Program-made: the position numbers and the translations under genes
Assembly (NCBI RefSeq): GCF_001468465.1
Contig: NZ_LNSA01000004.1
Coordinates: forward strand, 124,001 to 188,000
From: Sphingopyxis sp. H115
Lineage (GTDB): Bacteria; Pseudomonadota; Alphaproteobacteria; Sphingomonadales; Sphingomonadaceae
DNA: 64,000 nt
Direction: 5' to 3'
Notes under the pieces: generated by a model
Databases searched by the model: none
What the model saw: the letters and a program-made list of their open reading frames with translations, nothing else
What the model was told of the DNA's origin: nothing
Shown: positions 1 through 9,455 of the stretch, piece after piece
Layout: the number at the start of each line of letters is the position of its first letter
Numbering within the stretch: the stretch's first letter is position 1

Positions 1-2
1 TC

Positions 3-71
3 CTGTCGCTCGCCGCTTTCGCGCTGATCCTTATCCTCTTGCTCAACTTTCAAAGGAGATTGAAATCATGA
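3..71 (+). CDS. 3' end of a membrane protein gene (partial)
   Basis: The frame beginning at position 3 reads 22 codons to TGA at 69-71, ending in a strongly hydrophobic run (LSLAAFALILILLLNF) and a basic tail (QRRLKS). This looks like the last membrane helix of an inner-membrane protein whose body lies outside the window. Its stop overlaps the next start as ATGA, so the two are probably translationally coupled. Because the next gene is a DsbA-like oxidoreductase, a DsbB-like partner is possible, but nothing in these residues proves it. Confidence 0.6.
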   Translation: MSLAAFALILILLLNFQRRLKS

Positions 72-712
72 ACAGACGTATCGGAGTGGTGGCCACGCTT
101 GTCGTTTCGGCACTCGCCTTCACCGGCGGCGCGATGCTCTACAGCGGAACCGCCGAGGGCGAACCCACGAAGAAGGTCGTGGCGGGGCCCGTCGACAGCC
201 TCATTCGCCCGCATTCGCCGATCATCGGACCGAAAAATGCCCCGGTCACCATCGTCGAATTTTTCGACCCGTCGTGCGAGGCCTGCCGCGCCTTCTATCC
301 CACGGTGAAGGGCATCGTCGCCAAATATCCCAAGGATGTGCGTCTCGTGATGCGCTACCTGCCGCTGCACCCCGGCTCGGCCGAGGCGATCGTGATCCTC
401 GAAGCCGCCCGCGTCCAGGGCAAGCTCGAGCCGGTGACGGCCGCGCTCCTCGAAGCGCAGCCCGAATGGCACGACGGAAAGATGGACGGTGCCTGGGCGG
501 CCGCCGAGAAGGCCGGCCTCAATGTCGCGAAGGCGCGCGCGATGCCGACAACCGATGCGATGGCCTGGATGGAGCAGGACATTGCCGACGCGCGTGCGGT
601 CGGCGTCCGGGGCACGCCGACCTTCTTCGTCAATGGCGAGATGCTCGTCCAGCCGAGCCCCGAACAGGTCGAGGCCCGAGTCCAGGCCGCGGTACTGGCA
701 AAGGGCAAATGA
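68..712 (+). CDS. DsbA-family periplasmic thiol oxidoreductase
   Basis: This 214-residue protein has an N-terminal signal or anchor segment (about residues 7-27) and a DsbA/thioredoxin-type domain from about residue 50. The redox motif is C70-E-A-C73 in the context FFDPSCEACRAFYP, and the cis-proline region is GTPTFF (P184). It should act in the periplasm on thiols of exported proteins; which direction it drives (oxidation or isomerisation) cannot be read. The start is supported by AGGAG at 54-58, nine bases before ATG, and by the ATGA overlap with the upstream membrane gene. It sits at the edge of a metal-resistance region whose periplasmic proteins contain cysteines, so a supporting role is conceivable but inferred. 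Confidence 0.88.
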   Translation: MNRRIGVVATLVVSALAFTGGAMLYSGTAEGEPTKKVVAGPVDSLIRPHSPIIGPKNAPVTIVEFFDPSCEACRAFYPTVKGIVAKYPKDVRLVMRYLPLHPGSAEAIVILEAARVQGKLEPVTAALLEAQPEWHDGKMDGAWAAAEKAGLNVAKARAMPTTDAMAWMEQDIADARAVGVRGTPTFFVNGEMLVQPSPEQVEARVQAAVLAKGK

Positions 713-718
713 GGGCCC

Positions 719-753
719 GCACCCGTCCCGCTTCGTCCACGCGGGACGGGTGC
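719..753 (+). terminator. Strong hairpin after the dsbA-like gene
   Basis: Perfect 13-bp inverted repeat GCACCCGTCCCGC / GCGGGACGGGTGC with a 9-nt loop, starting seven bases after the stop codon. No T-run follows, so it may be an mRNA 3'-stabilising hairpin rather than a classical intrinsic terminator. Confidence 0.6.
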
Positions 754-903
754 CCACCATGCAGCGCGATACTGTCTCTCCCGCCATCGGCCTGTCGCAT
801 GGAGACGCCGGGTCACCGTCCGATCGGCAGCATCGGAGCCAATATTCACAGCGCATTCAAGCATGAAGGGGGAGTTTGAACGCCACAAAATGGAGAGACT
901 GAC

Positions 904-1209
904 ATGCGAAAACTAATCACGATCGCGGCCGCGATGCTCGCCTTCGTGCTCCCCGGAACGGCGCTTGCCCAGCACCATGGCGATCGCGGCGGATACAACC
1001 GCGGCCATGATGCGCCGCGTGGCCACGACCGCGACTATCGCTCCTCGCGTCACGGCGTGCCCTATTATGGCAACGACCGTGGCTATCGTGGCTACGATCC
1101 CCACTACCGCGGCTATGATCGCCGCTATGAGCGGCGAGACCGTTACGAGCGGCGTTATCAGAAGCGCCGGACGCACCACCACCACCGCGGCCGTCACTGG
1201 CGCGGATAG
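904..1209 (+). CDS. Secreted Arg/Tyr/His/Gly-rich low-complexity protein
   Basis: A 101-residue protein with a clear signal peptide (MRKLITIAAAMLAFVLPGTALA, cleavage near residue 22). The mature part is almost only R, Y, G, H and D, with imprecise repeats such as YRGYD, YERR and RRYERRDRYERRY, ending in a His/Arg-rich tail. The mature chain would be very basic and probably disordered. I recognise no domain. A GGAGA ribosome site lies just before the start. The His/Tyr content and its place beside metal-resistance genes would fit metal or polyanion binding in the periplasm, but that is only a guess. Confidence 0.6.
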   Translation: MRKLITIAAAMLAFVLPGTALAQHHGDRGGYNRGHDAPRGHDRDYRSSRHGVPYYGNDRGYRGYDPHYRGYDRRYERRDRYERRYQKRRTHHHHRGRHWRG

Positions 1210-1237
1210 CCGTGACTCGGCGTGCTGGGCGAGCGAG

Positions 1238-1897
1238 CTACCGCTTCGCCCGATAGATTGAAATCGAGCCAGTCGGAGTCGGGATGACCCTCATCTCCTC
1301 TACCGCCTCGAAGCCTGCGGCTGTAAGGAGTTCCGGGACGCAGCCCTTTGCGTTGGGTTCGGTATATTCGAAGCCGTCCAGCCACTGGATCTGGCGGAAT
1401 AGCGCTCGCATCAACAGCGAGCGCTGCTCACCATAATCGGCCAGGAAGAGCGCGCCACCGGGTTTGAGCAAGCGGTGCATCTGCCGCGCTATCGCCTGTT
1501 TGACGTCCATCGGGCATTGGTGCAGCACGAGGCTCGAAACGATCTTGTCGCTGCCTTGCAGCGCTTCAATTTCGTCGAGCTCGTCGCCCATCGCCTCAAA
1601 CCAGATGATGTCGGCGCCCGCAGCCTTGGCCTTTTCACGGGCGATGTCGAGCACGGCGGGATCGGGATCGACTGCCAGTATCACGCTCCCGGCCGCCGCC
1701 TGCTTGAGGGCGATCGCGAACGTCCCCGTGCCGCACCCGATATCGACGATCCGCTCGTCCGGCTGCGGCGCGGTGAGGCGAAGCAAATCGCTCCGCCATC
1801 TTTTCTCACGGGTCATGAGGGCGATAGCGGCGTCGTAGCGTTCGAGCGATCCGCTCTTGCCAAGTGCCGGGACGAAATCTCTGTCTGCATTTGTCAT
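1238..1897 (-). CDS. Class I SAM-dependent methyltransferase
   Basis: This 219-residue protein has the Rossmann-type SAM site VDIGCGTGTFAIAL near residue 50 and the acidic end of strand 2 (AVDPDP), then GGALFLADYGEQRS and a C-terminal PTPTGSISIYRAKR. No substrate motif is recognisable. It lies directly downstream of, and in the same direction as, an AraC-type regulator (47 bp apart). A clear paralogue with the same LADYGEQRS...LDG...PNA...PTGxI signature occurs at 15788-16465, also next to an AraC gene. The pairing suggests a regulator/methyltransferase module; the substrate is unknown. Confidence 0.82.
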   Translation of the reverse strand: MTNADRDFVPALGKSGSLERYDAAIALMTREKRWRSDLLRLTAPQPDERIVDIGCGTGTFAIALKQAAAGSVILAVDPDPAVLDIAREKAKAAGADIIWFEAMGDELDEIEALQGSDKIVSSLVLHQCPMDVKQAIARQMHRLLKPGGALFLADYGEQRSLLMRALFRQIQWLDGFEYTEPNAKGCVPELLTAAGFEAVEEMRVIPTPTGSISIYRAKR

Positions 1898-1944
1898 GGC
1901 GCCTCTTTAACCGCCACCGTCACGGACCGGCTTGAACGGAGAGG

Positions 1945-2634
1945 CTATGATTCGATCAAGAGGTCGCTTGCCCGGATACCGAACATGGCCTTAATCGTGC
2001 GGGCAAAATGCGGGCTATCGCTGAACCCGGCCAAGTGCGCGGCCTCGGTCGCGCTGCGGCGAGCGCCCAATGCGTCGAAGGCGATGATCAACCGCCGCCA
2101 GAGCACATAACGCTGGAAGGGCATGCCAATCTCTGCGGCAAAGAGATGCCGGAAACGGCCAAGCGAGAGGCCGCTCTCCTCCGCCGCGTCAGCGAGACGC
2201 ACCGAACCCATTGGAATCAGGCGGTCGATCGAGGCGGCGGCGCGGGTGATGCGCGGATCGAGCGGCGCGCGCGCGCCTCGCGTCAACCAGCTCTTCCAGA
2301 AGGAGGGCTGTCCTGGCTTCGCGACATGAACGGGATCGCATCCGAGTAGCCGGCTGCTCAGTTCCACAGGCGGGCCGAAGCCTGTCGTCGGCTCGGCGAA
2401 CCATAGTTCTGCCGCGGGCGCGGGGAGCAGCCGATGCACCATATCGGGTTCGATGAGCAGGCAATGACCCGACCGGTGCGCGCCGTCGGCGTCGATCACC
2501 GTAAGCGGCTCAGTACAGAAGACCGCCTGTGCGGCAAAATGGCGGTGGACGGCGGCGTCGCCGACGGAACCCGACCAGAGAGCATAATAGTCCCCGAGGC
2601 GAAGTCGGCCGTTCCAGTTGGACGTTTCGGGCAT
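1945..2634 (-). CDS. AraC-family transcriptional regulator
   Basis: A 229-residue protein: an N-terminal cupin-like sensor part with AVHRHFAAQAVFCTEPL and a C-terminal double helix-turn-helix (LADAAEESGLSLGRFRHLFAAE and ATEAAHLAGFSDSPHFARTIKAMFG). I chose ATG at 2634 (MPETSNW) because the open frame further upstream has no AraC similarity and runs antisense-like into the permease gene. The following methyltransferase is probably its target or partner. The effector is unknown. Confidence 0.8.
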   Translation of the reverse strand: MPETSNWNGRLRLGDYYALWSGSVGDAAVHRHFAAQAVFCTEPLTVIDADGAHRSGHCLLIEPDMVHRLLPAPAAELWFAEPTTGFGPPVELSSRLLGCDPVHVAKPGQPSFWKSWLTRGARAPLDPRITRAAASIDRLIPMGSVRLADAAEESGLSLGRFRHLFAAEIGMPFQRYVLWRRLIIAFDALGARRSATEAAHLAGFSDSPHFARTIKAMFGIRASDLLIES

Positions 2635-2762
2635 TGGATCTCGATAGCAGGTCTGTCGGGTCTGCGTAACGGGCTCGGGGTGAACCCTCGGCTTCGGGGC
2701 GCTATTTGGTAAAGCGATCGCCCGGCCGGGGAGAAGGGCGAAAAGTTCGTCGAGACTTCCGC

Positions 2763-4709
2763 TTATTGGCCGTGCGTTGCCGCGATCCGGCGATGCTGCT
2801 GGCTGTTGTAACGATAGCCGATCCAGAGGATCGCTAGCGCGAGAAGCTGAAGCAGCAATGGTTCGAGCGAGGGAAAAATCCCCAGGGCCGGGAAGCGGGG
2901 GAAATGGGTGAGCGGCGTGATGCCTAGAAGGTCGGCTTCCTGCAGCGCGCCGGCACCCTTGCCTGCCAGGACGACCGCCAGGATCGCGATCAGAGCGGAA
3001 CTGTAGGCGAAAAATTTCCCGATTGGCAGGACCCGGCTGTAACGAAGCATGACCCATGCGATCACCGCGAGGATCGCCAGTGCCGTTCCGGCTCCGGCGG
3101 CGATCGCACCGCCGCTGCCTTGCGTGGCAAGCGCTGCAAAAAACAGGATGGTCTCGAACACCTCGCGATACACGACAAGAAACGCCAGCCCGAACAGGAA
3201 CCAGGCCGAGCGGCGCGAAAGCGCCTTGCCCATCGCTTCGCGAATATAGCGCTGCCAGCTCTCCGCATGCGATTTGCCATGCATCCAGATGCCGACCCAG
3301 ACGAGGACCACGGCCGCGAAGAGCGAGCCGAATCCCTCGGTCAACTCGCGGTTCGCGCCGCTAATCGATATTGCATAGGTCGCGATGGCCCAGGTCGCGC
3401 CGCCGGCAACCAGCGCTGCGATCCAGCCGCCATGGACGTAGGAAAGGACTTCGGGCCGTTCGGCCTTTCGCAAGAAAGCGATCATCGCGACGACAATGAG
3501 CAGGGCTTCGAGACCCTCGCGCAGCAATATGGTCAGCGCGCCGACAAAGGTCGATGCATCGCTCGCGGCATCGGGAGACAAAGCGGCTTCGGCATCGGCG
3601 AAGAGTGTTTCGAGAGCGGCGGCCTTGCCCGCGACCGCGTCGATCGGCAGGCCGCGCGCGATGGAAACGCGATAATCGGACATCACGGATTCAATGCGCG
3701 CCATCAGCGCCGCATCGCGCGTCGTCAGAATCGGCTCGATCGGTTCGAAACCGTCGAGATAAGCCGACAGCGCCAGGCGCCCTGCATCGTCCCGGTTTCC
3801 CTTGCGGTACGCGGCGAGGCTTTGCGCCAATTTATCGCGTGCAACCATCAGCGTTGCGGGCGAGGCGGTGCTCAGTGCCCTGGGGTCGGAGCGCAAATAG
3901 GCCGTGATGGCATCGGCCTGTTCCGGTCCGAGCGTGTGACCAAGTGCTTCGGGGCTGAGGCTCGTGAAGGCCTGCAGGTTGGGGACGAGTTCGCGAGCGG
4001 ACGGTGTCTGGTTCCAGATACGTCGGCCCGTCGAAACATCGCGAAAGGCAAATCCACCGGCATAGGCTGCTACCGCCCAGCGGTCGTCCGACGGCAAATG
4101 GGCAAAACTCGGCATGGACGTGCCCTCGAGCCCTTGGCCTATGACCTGATAGAGTGCGAACAGGCTGCGCTTGCGGGCGCGTTCGGCATCGGTGAAATCG
4201 ATAGGAGCAGGGTCGAGCCCCTTGGCCTGAGGCCCATTGCCATCGCCGCGCGCGCCGTGACAAATGGCGCAATTTTCCAGATAGACCTGGGCGCCGCGCA
4301 GCGGATCGGGGGCTTTGCGCGGGGCGAGGGGCACCGGATAGGCTGCGAGCAGGTCCGCCGCGAGTCCGCGCGCCTGGCCGGCCACCTTGCCGGGGTCGGA
4401 CTTCGATGCGATCGCCGCTTCGAGTTTCCCCGCTTCGGCGACAAGGCCTGTCCGCGCGGGCGACGCCGGGAGGGCCGCGATGCCTTTGCGAACGGTGGCC
4501 GAAAACTCGGTCATCTCGGCATATTCGACCGTGCTCGTCACCTCGCCCTTCGCGACCGCGCCGCCATAATCGACGGCGAGATAATCCAGCAGGCGCCAGA
4601 TGGTCTGGACTTCGTCGGCAGCGCTGCGCGCCTCCGCCGTCTGCACGGCAAGCCCGCCGATGGCGGCCAGCAGGATCAGCAGGATGCGAAAGCGGCGAGC
4701 GGGCTGCAT
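2763..4709 (-). CDS. Cytochrome c-FTR1 iron permease fusion
   Basis: A 648-residue protein with a signal peptide, a periplasmic helical part, a class I cytochrome c domain (CAICHGARGDGNG, heme motif near residue 148) and a C-terminal FTR1 membrane domain. The two FTR1 iron-binding motifs are visible as REGLE (near 396) and REVFE (near 515). FTR1 proteins move iron across membranes; bacterial versions fused to cytochrome c are thought to couple redox of iron to transport. It starts six bases after the stop of the CDF transporter gene, so both are likely one transcript under the MerR-type promoter at 5436-5466. Finding an iron permease in a MerR/CDF unit is unusual. Confidence 0.9.
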   Translation of the reverse strand: MQPARRFRILLILLAAIGGLAVQTAEARSAADEVQTIWRLLDYLAVDYGGAVAKGEVTSTVEYAEMTEFSATVRKGIAALPASPARTGLVAEAGKLEAAIASKSDPGKVAGQARGLAADLLAAYPVPLAPRKAPDPLRGAQVYLENCAICHGARGDGNGPQAKGLDPAPIDFTDAERARKRSLFALYQVIGQGLEGTSMPSFAHLPSDDRWAVAAYAGGFAFRDVSTGRRIWNQTPSARELVPNLQAFTSLSPEALGHTLGPEQADAITAYLRSDPRALSTASPATLMVARDKLAQSLAAYRKGNRDDAGRLALSAYLDGFEPIEPILTTRDAALMARIESVMSDYRVSIARGLPIDAVAGKAAALETLFADAEAALSPDAASDASTFVGALTILLREGLEALLIVVAMIAFLRKAERPEVLSYVHGGWIAALVAGGATWAIATYAISISGANRELTEGFGSLFAAVVLVWVGIWMHGKSHAESWQRYIREAMGKALSRRSAWFLFGLAFLVVYREVFETILFFAALATQGSGGAIAAGAGTALAILAVIAWVMLRYSRVLPIGKFFAYSSALIAILAVVLAGKGAGALQEADLLGITPLTHFPRFPALGIFPSLEPLLLQLLALAILWIGYRYNSQQHRRIAATHGQ

Positions 4710-4714
4710 GGGTC

Positions 4715-5368
4715 CTATTGCCCGGCCACAGTCGATAACTCTCGCAACTCGATACGAGCGCTGCGCAGAATTTCATAAGCCGAATGAAGGAAGAGCGCGG
4801 CGATGATGGCCGCAACCGCCAGATCGGGCCAGGCTTGGCCGGTCCATGCGACGAGGCCAGCCGCTATGATCACCGCCACATTGGCGACCGCATCATTGCG
4901 GCTGAACAGCCATACCGCGCGGACATTGGCGTCGCCTTCGCGAAACCGCGAGAGGACTGCGGCCGAGGTGAGATTGATGAGCAGCGCGACGATGCCGATG
5001 GCGCCCATCAGTTCGGCTTCGGGCGGAACGGCGGTCAGCGCGCGCCATAGCGCGACCCCGATCACGCCGAGCCCGAGCGTCAGAAGAAACAGCCCCTGCG
5101 CGAAGGCGATGCGGGTCCGTGCCAGTGCTGTCCAGCCGATCGCCACCAGCCCCGCGAGCGTGATCGTGCCGTCGCCGATGAAGTCTAGCGAGTCGGCCTT
5201 CAGCGCCTGGCTGTTGGCGATAAAGCCGCCGACGATCTCGATCGCGCCGAACCCCAAATTGAGGAGCACGACAATCCACAGGGCGCGACGATAGGCTGGA
5301 TCCTTTTCCGCGCGAACCGGGTCGCCCGTGCAGCCGCAGCCATCGCCACTTTCAGAACCTGCTGTCAT
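4715..5368 (-). CDS. CDF-like cation transporter, short form
   Basis: A 217-residue protein with about six membrane helices and a short Cys-containing head (GDGCGCTGD). Metal-site positions of the cation diffusion facilitator fold appear as DFIGD in helix 2 and SRNDAVANV in helix 5, replacing the usual His/Asp pair of the latter. It ends just after helix 6 (LHSAYEILRSARIELREL), so the cytoplasmic CDF dimer domain is absent. It is read divergently from a MerR regulator across a promoter of MerR type and is followed at once by the FTR1 gene. Efflux of a divalent metal is the likely role; the metal is not readable. Confidence 0.82.
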   Translation of the reverse strand: MTAGSESGDGCGCTGDPVRAEKDPAYRRALWIVVLLNLGFGAIEIVGGFIANSQALKADSLDFIGDGTITLAGLVAIGWTALARTRIAFAQGLFLLTLGLGVIGVALWRALTAVPPEAELMGAIGIVALLINLTSAAVLSRFREGDANVRAVWLFSRNDAVANVAVIIAAGLVAWTGQAWPDLAVAAIIAALFLHSAYEILRSARIELRELSTVAGQ

Positions 5369-5435
5369 CGCGTCTTCATCCCCGTGCCGCTGCCATGGCG
5401 TTCCATTTCACGCCTTCAACTCCGGACTGGATCGC

Positions 5436-5466
5436 CCTATACAACCTCCAGTCACTGGAGGATCAA
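5436..5466 (-). promoter_or_regulatory. MerR-type metal-responsive promoter with 19-bp spacer
   Basis: On the minus strand TTGATC (5466-5461) and TATAGG (5441-5436) are separated by exactly 19 bp. Inside the spacer lies a perfect 8-bp dyad, CCTCCAGT-C-ACTGGAGG (5445-5461). An over-long spacer with a central dyad is the hallmark of MerR-family activation by DNA untwisting. It points at the CDF-FTR1 pair, with a leader of about 60 nt. Confidence 0.85.
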
Positions 5467-5473
5467 GAGATTT

Positions 5474-5887
5474 ATGGCCAAAAGGCTCGCGATCGGCGAC
5501 CTTGCCCGGCAGACCGGCACCAAGGTCAACACGATCCGCTTTTACGAGGAGATCGGGCTCTTGCCCGAGGCGCTGCGCACCGCCTCGGGCCGGCGCAGCT
5601 ATGAAGCGTCCGACGTTCGCCGCCTCGCCTTCATTCGCCACGGCCGGCAGTTGGGTTTTTCGATCCCTGAAATTCGGTCGCTGCTGGCGCTTTCGGACCA
5701 GCCCGATCGCGACTGCGCCGAAGCCGCCGCCATTGCGCGCGAGCATCTTCTCGAAATCGAGGTTCGCATCGCAAGGCTCGAGACTTTGCGTTCGGCGCTG
5801 ACCGACGTCGCGACCTCGTGCGAAGGCGGCCGGGCGGCCGAATGCCGCGTGATCGAGGCGATCGCGGAAACCGAACTGGCGCTCTAG
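5474..5887 (+). CDS. MerR-family heavy-metal-responsive regulator
   Basis: A 137-residue protein with the MerR winged helix at the N terminus (IGDLARQTGTKVNTIRFYEEIGLLP), a dimerisation helix and metal-site cysteines C81, C116 and C124 (SCEGGRAAEC), the spacing seen in ZntR/CadR/PbrR-type sensors. I chose ATG 5474 (MAKRLAIGDL), since it begins at the conserved domain and lies just beyond the promoter dyad; upstream codons would read through the operator. It probably activates the divergent CDF-FTR1 genes on metal binding. The Cys set favours a soft or borderline metal such as Zn, Cd, Pb or Cu. Confidence 0.9.
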   Translation: MAKRLAIGDLARQTGTKVNTIRFYEEIGLLPEALRTASGRRSYEASDVRRLAFIRHGRQLGFSIPEIRSLLALSDQPDRDCAEAAAIAREHLLEIEVRIARLETLRSALTDVATSCEGGRAAECRVIEAIAETELAL

Positions 5888-5909
5888 GCGGAGCATCTGC
5901 TGCGTAGCA

Positions 5910-5949
5910 GCCATCGCGCGCAGCAGCCGGGGCCGCCGCGCGCGATGGC
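5910..5949. terminator. Hairpin between convergent genes
   Basis: Perfect 12-bp inverted repeat GCCATCGCGCGC / GCGCGCGATGGC with a 16-nt loop between the ends of the convergent merR and cusF genes; it could stop transcription from both sides. No T-run is present. Confidence 0.55.
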
Positions 5950-5955
5950 GGCGCG

Positions 5956-6324
5956 TCAGGGCGCCTTGTCGAGCTTGGTGATCGTCCCGGCCTTGCCGTC
6001 CCAGTCGAGCTCGAACGCGACTTTGTCGCCGACCTTGATACCCTTCAGCAGCTCGGGCTTCGCCGCAAAGCCCATCGTCATCGCCGGCCATTCGAGTTCG
6101 GCGATCGCGCCATGATCGAGCGTGACCTGGCCCTTCGTGCTATCGACCGCCGTCACGGTTGCCGTGCCCGCGCCATGCTTGGTTTCGTTCGGCATCGCCT
6201 TGGTCCCGGCATCGTCGGCCATGGCGGCTTTTTCTTCGGCTTTGGGCGCTTCGCCTTGCTTTCCGCAGCCTGTAAGGGCCGCGCTGAGCGCAAGGCCGAA
6301 AGCGATGGTGCTATAGGTCTTCAT
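5956..6324 (-). CDS. cusF: CusF-domain copper-binding lipoprotein
   Basis: A 122-residue protein with a lipobox (LSAALTGC, lipidation at Cys 20), a flexible linker, then a CusF-type small beta-barrel: [24 protein letters not shown]. The WPAMTM motif supplies the Trp and two Met ligands that bind Cu(I)/Ag(I) in CusF, with the His just before. It is the last gene of a cusC-B-A-F operon; its start overlaps the cusA stop as ATGA. It should pass periplasmic Cu(I) or Ag(I) to the efflux complex. Unlike soluble E. coli CusF it appears lipid-anchored. Confidence 0.9.
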   Translation of the reverse strand: MKTYSTIAFGLALSAALTGCGKQGEAPKAEEKAAMADDAGTKAMPNETKHGAGTATVTAVDSTKGQVTLDHGAIAELEWPAMTMGFAAKPELLKGIKVGDKVAFELDWDGKAGTITKLDKAP

Positions 6325-9300
6325 TTCGTTTCTCCTTCGGGTTGAGCTAGTCTTTCCGCTCGCCTGCGCATCAGCAGATAAGCGGCGGGAATGATGAACA
6401 TCGACAGCAGCGGCGCGGTGAGCATGCCGCCAACCATCGGTGCGGCGATCCGGCTCATCACCTCGGAGCCGGTTCCGGTCCCAACGAGGATCGGGAACAG
6501 GCCTGCGAGGATGACCGCGACGGTCATCGCCTTGGGCCGGACGCGCAGCAGCGCGCCGTCGCGCACCGCCGCCGCAACATCGCCGTCGCTGCGTGCAGCG
6601 AGTGCATGCTTGAGGTAGATGAGCATGACGACGCCGAACTCGGCGGCGACCCCAGCGAGCGCGATGAACCCGACCGCGCTCGCGACCGACTGATTATAGC
6701 CCAGCAGAAAGAGCAGCCACAGCCCGCCGGTGAGCGCGAAGGGCAGGGTGCCCATGATGAGCAGCGCCTCGTCAAGCCGCCGGAACGTCAGGTAGAGCAG
6801 CCCGAAGATGATCGCGAGCGTCACCGGGACGACGATCTTCATCCGCTCGGTCGCGCGCACCAGAAATTCGAACTGGCCGGTGTAAGAGACGCTGACCCCC
6901 GGCGGCAGCTTGACCTCGCGGGCGATCGCCGCCTGGATGTCGGCGACCAGTGTTTGCAGATCGCGCCCGCGGCCATCGACGTAAATCCAGGTCACCGGGC
7001 GGCCATTCTCGCTGCGCAGCATCGGCGGACCGTCGCTGATCCGCACGTCGGCGACGGTGCCGAGCGTGATCTGCTGGCGCGAGGGGGTCAGCACCGGCAG
7101 GTTGATGATTTCATCGAGGCTGTCGCGGATTTCGCGCGGATAGCGCACGCTGATCGGATAGCGCGCCAGCCCCTCGACCGTCTGCCCGATCGTCGCACCG
7201 CCGATCGCGCCCGACACGACGGTCTGAACATCGGCGATGTTCATTCCATAGCGCGCCGCCGCGCCGCGATCGATCTGGATATCGATATAGCGCCCGCCGG
7301 TGAGCCGTTCGGCGAGCGCCGAAGCGACGCCGGGCACCATCTTGACGACATCCTCGATCCGCTTGGCGCTGGCGTCGATCGCCTTGAGGTCGGACCCCGC
7401 GACCTTGATCCCGATCGGGCTTTTGATCCCCGTCGCCAGCATGTCGATGCGGTTGCGGATCGGCGGCACCCAGAAATTGGCGAGCCCTGGCACACGCACC
7501 CGCGCGTCGAGTTCCTCGATCAATTTTTCCTGTGTCATCCCCGCGCGCCATTCGCTCTTGGGTTTGAACTGGATCGTCGTTTCGAACATTTCGATCGGCG
7601 CCGGATCGGTCGCGGTGTCGGCGCGCCCCGCCTTGCCGAACACGCGGCTAACCTCGGGGACCGTCTTGATCAGGCGGTCGGTCTGTTGGAGCAATTTGCC
7701 CGCTTCGGCCACCGAAAGCCCGGGCAGCGCCGAGGGCATATAGAGGAGGTCGCCTTCGTTCATTTGCGGCATGAACTCGCCGCCAAGCCGCGCCATCGGC
7801 CACAGGCTGGTCGCAAAGACCAGCACCGCGATGAACAACGCCTGTTTCGGACGCGCGAGCACCCAGTCGAGCCCGGGGCGATAGAGGCGGGTCAGCCAGC
7901 GATTGATCGGATTGGCATTCTCGCCTGGAATCTTGCCGCGAATGAGCCAGCCCATCAGCACCGGGACGAGCGTGATCGAAAGCAAGGCCGCCGCCGCCAT
8001 CGCATAGGTTTTGGTAAAGGCGAGCGGCGCGAACAGCCGCCCTTCCTGTCCCTGAAGCGCGAAGATCGGGATGAAGGAGAAGGTGATGATGAGCAGGCTG
8101 AGGAACAGCGCCGGACCGACCTCGGCTGCCGCGCCGGTAATCACGCGCCAGCGTTCGGTCCCTTCCAATTTTCGATCGGGATTTTCGTGCGCCCAGCGCT
8201 CGATATGCTTGTGCGCATTTTCGATCATCACGACCGCGGCATCGACCATCGCGCCGATCGCGATCGCGATACCGCCGAGCGACAATATATTGGCGTTCAG
8301 GCCTTGCGCGCGCATCGCGATGAAGGCGATCAGGATGCCGAGCGGCAGCGTCAGGATCGCCACCAGCGCCGAGCGCGCGTGCCACAGGAACAGCGCGCAG
8401 ACGATCGCCACGACGATGAATTCCTCGACGAGCTTCGAGGTCAGATTATCGACCGCGCGGTCGATCAGCCCCGAGCGGTCATAGGTGGTGACGATCTCCA
8501 CCCCCGGCGGCAGACTGGCCTTTAGCGAATTCAGCTTGGCACGGACATTCTCGATCACCTCGCGGGCGTTCTTGCCTTGCCGCATGACGATCACCCCGCC
8601 AGTGACTTCGCCTTCGCCATCAAGCTCAGCGATTCCGCGCCGCATCTCGGGACCGATTTGCACCGTCGCAATGTCGCCTACCGTCACCGGCACTCCGCCC
8701 GCGGCGGTGCGGATCGGCACGGCGCGGAAATCGTCGAGGGTCTTGAGGTAGCCGCTGGCGCGAACGATATATTCGGCCTCGGCCAATTCGACCGTTGCGC
8801 CGCCGGTTTCCTGATTGGCGGCGGTCAGGGCGTCGCTGACTTCGCGCACGGTGAGGCCATAGGATGCCAGTTTCTGGGGATCGAGGACGATCTGATATTG
8901 TTTGACCATCCCGCCGATCGTCGCGACCTCGGCGACGTCGGGGACGGCTTTCAACTCGTAGCGCAGGAACCAGTCCTGGATCGAGCGCAGTGCGGCCAAG
9001 TCGTGGCGCCCGCTTTTGTCGACCAGCGCATATTCATAGATCCAGCCGACGCCGGTCGCATCGGGGCCGATCGACGCAGTCGCGCCGTCCGGCAATTTTC
9101 CCTGCACCTGGCTCAGATATTCGAGCACCCGGCTGCGCGCCCAATAGAGGTCAGTATCGTCGTCGAACAGCACATAGACGAAACTGTCGCCAACGAAGCT
9201 GTAGCCGCGCACGACGCGCGCGCCCGGCACCGACAGCATCGTCGAACTGATCGGATAGGTCACCTGATCCTCCACGATCCGCGGCGCTTGCCCCGGGTAG

Positions 9301-9455
9301 GTGGTGCGGATGATGACCTGAACGTCCGACAGATCGGGAATCGCATCGACCGGGGTCGTCCGCACTGCGGCGACACCGACGAGGGTCAGGATCAGTGCCG
9401 CGGCGACGACCAGTCCGCGCGCCGCGACCGAGGCGCGAATGATCCGCTCGATCAT
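6321..9455 (-). CDS. cusA: Heavy-metal efflux RND transporter, CusA type
   Basis: A 1044-residue inner-membrane RND pump, the normal length. The fourth-helix signature reads [21 protein letters not shown], the version known from monovalent Cu/Ag exporters such as E. coli CusA, not the DFG/DGA version of CzcA. N terminus [19 protein letters not shown] and the two large periplasmic loops are intact. Start overlaps the cusB stop by 4 bp. With CusB and the TolC-like protein it forms a proton-driven tripartite efflux complex exporting Cu(I)/Ag(I) from periplasm and cytosol. Confidence 0.95.
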   Translation of the reverse strand: MIERIIRASVAARGLVVAAALILTLVGVAAVRTTPVDAIPDLSDVQVIIRTTYPGQAPRIVEDQVTYPISSTMLSVPGARVVRGYSFVGDSFVYVLFDDDTDLYWARSRVLEYLSQVQGKLPDGATASIGPDATGVGWIYEYALVDKSGRHDLAALRSIQDWFLRYELKAVPDVAEVATIGGMVKQYQIVLDPQKLASYGLTVREVSDALTAANQETGGATVELAEAEYIVRASGYLKTLDDFRAVPIRTAAGGVPVTVGDIATVQIGPEMRRGIAELDGEGEVTGGVIVMRQGKNAREVIENVRAKLNSLKASLPPGVEIVTTYDRSGLIDRAVDNLTSKLVEEFIVVAIVCALFLWHARSALVAILTLPLGILIAFIAMRAQGLNANILSLGGIAIAIGAMVDAAVVMIENAHKHIERWAHENPDRKLEGTERWRVITGAAAEVGPALFLSLLIITFSFIPIFALQGQEGRLFAPLAFTKTYAMAAAALLSITLVPVLMGWLIRGKIPGENANPINRWLTRLYRPGLDWVLARPKQALFIAVLVFATSLWPMARLGGEFMPQMNEGDLLYMPSALPGLSVAEAGKLLQQTDRLIKTVPEVSRVFGKAGRADTATDPAPIEMFETTIQFKPKSEWRAGMTQEKLIEELDARVRVPGLANFWVPPIRNRIDMLATGIKSPIGIKVAGSDLKAIDASAKRIEDVVKMVPGVASALAERLTGGRYIDIQIDRGAAARYGMNIADVQTVVSGAIGGATIGQTVEGLARYPISVRYPREIRDSLDEIINLPVLTPSRQQITLGTVADVRISDGPPMLRSENGRPVTWIYVDGRGRDLQTLVADIQAAIAREVKLPPGVSVSYTGQFEFLVRATERMKIVVPVTLAIIFGLLYLTFRRLDEALLIMGTLPFALTGGLWLLFLLGYNQSVASAVGFIALAGVAAEFGVVMLIYLKHALAARSDGDVAAAVRDGALLRVRPKAMTVAVILAGLFPILVGTGTGSEVMSRIAAPMVGGMLTAPLLSMFIIPAAYLLMRRRAERLAQPEGETK

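Noticed and set aside
2635..3057. N-terminal extension of the AraC regulator
   Set aside because: The extra 141 codons overlap the FTR1 coding region and are Arg/Pro-rich; the AraC homology starts at 2634.
3120..4778. Open frame of 552 codons opposite the FTR1 gene
   Set aside because: Antisense to a well-supported gene, no recognisable motif.
6606..8525. Long open frame on the plus strand opposite cusA (639 codons)
   Set aside because: It lies wholly antisense to a clear RND pump, is rich in Arg, Asp, His and Gln as expected from the complement of GC-rich codons, and shows no domain.
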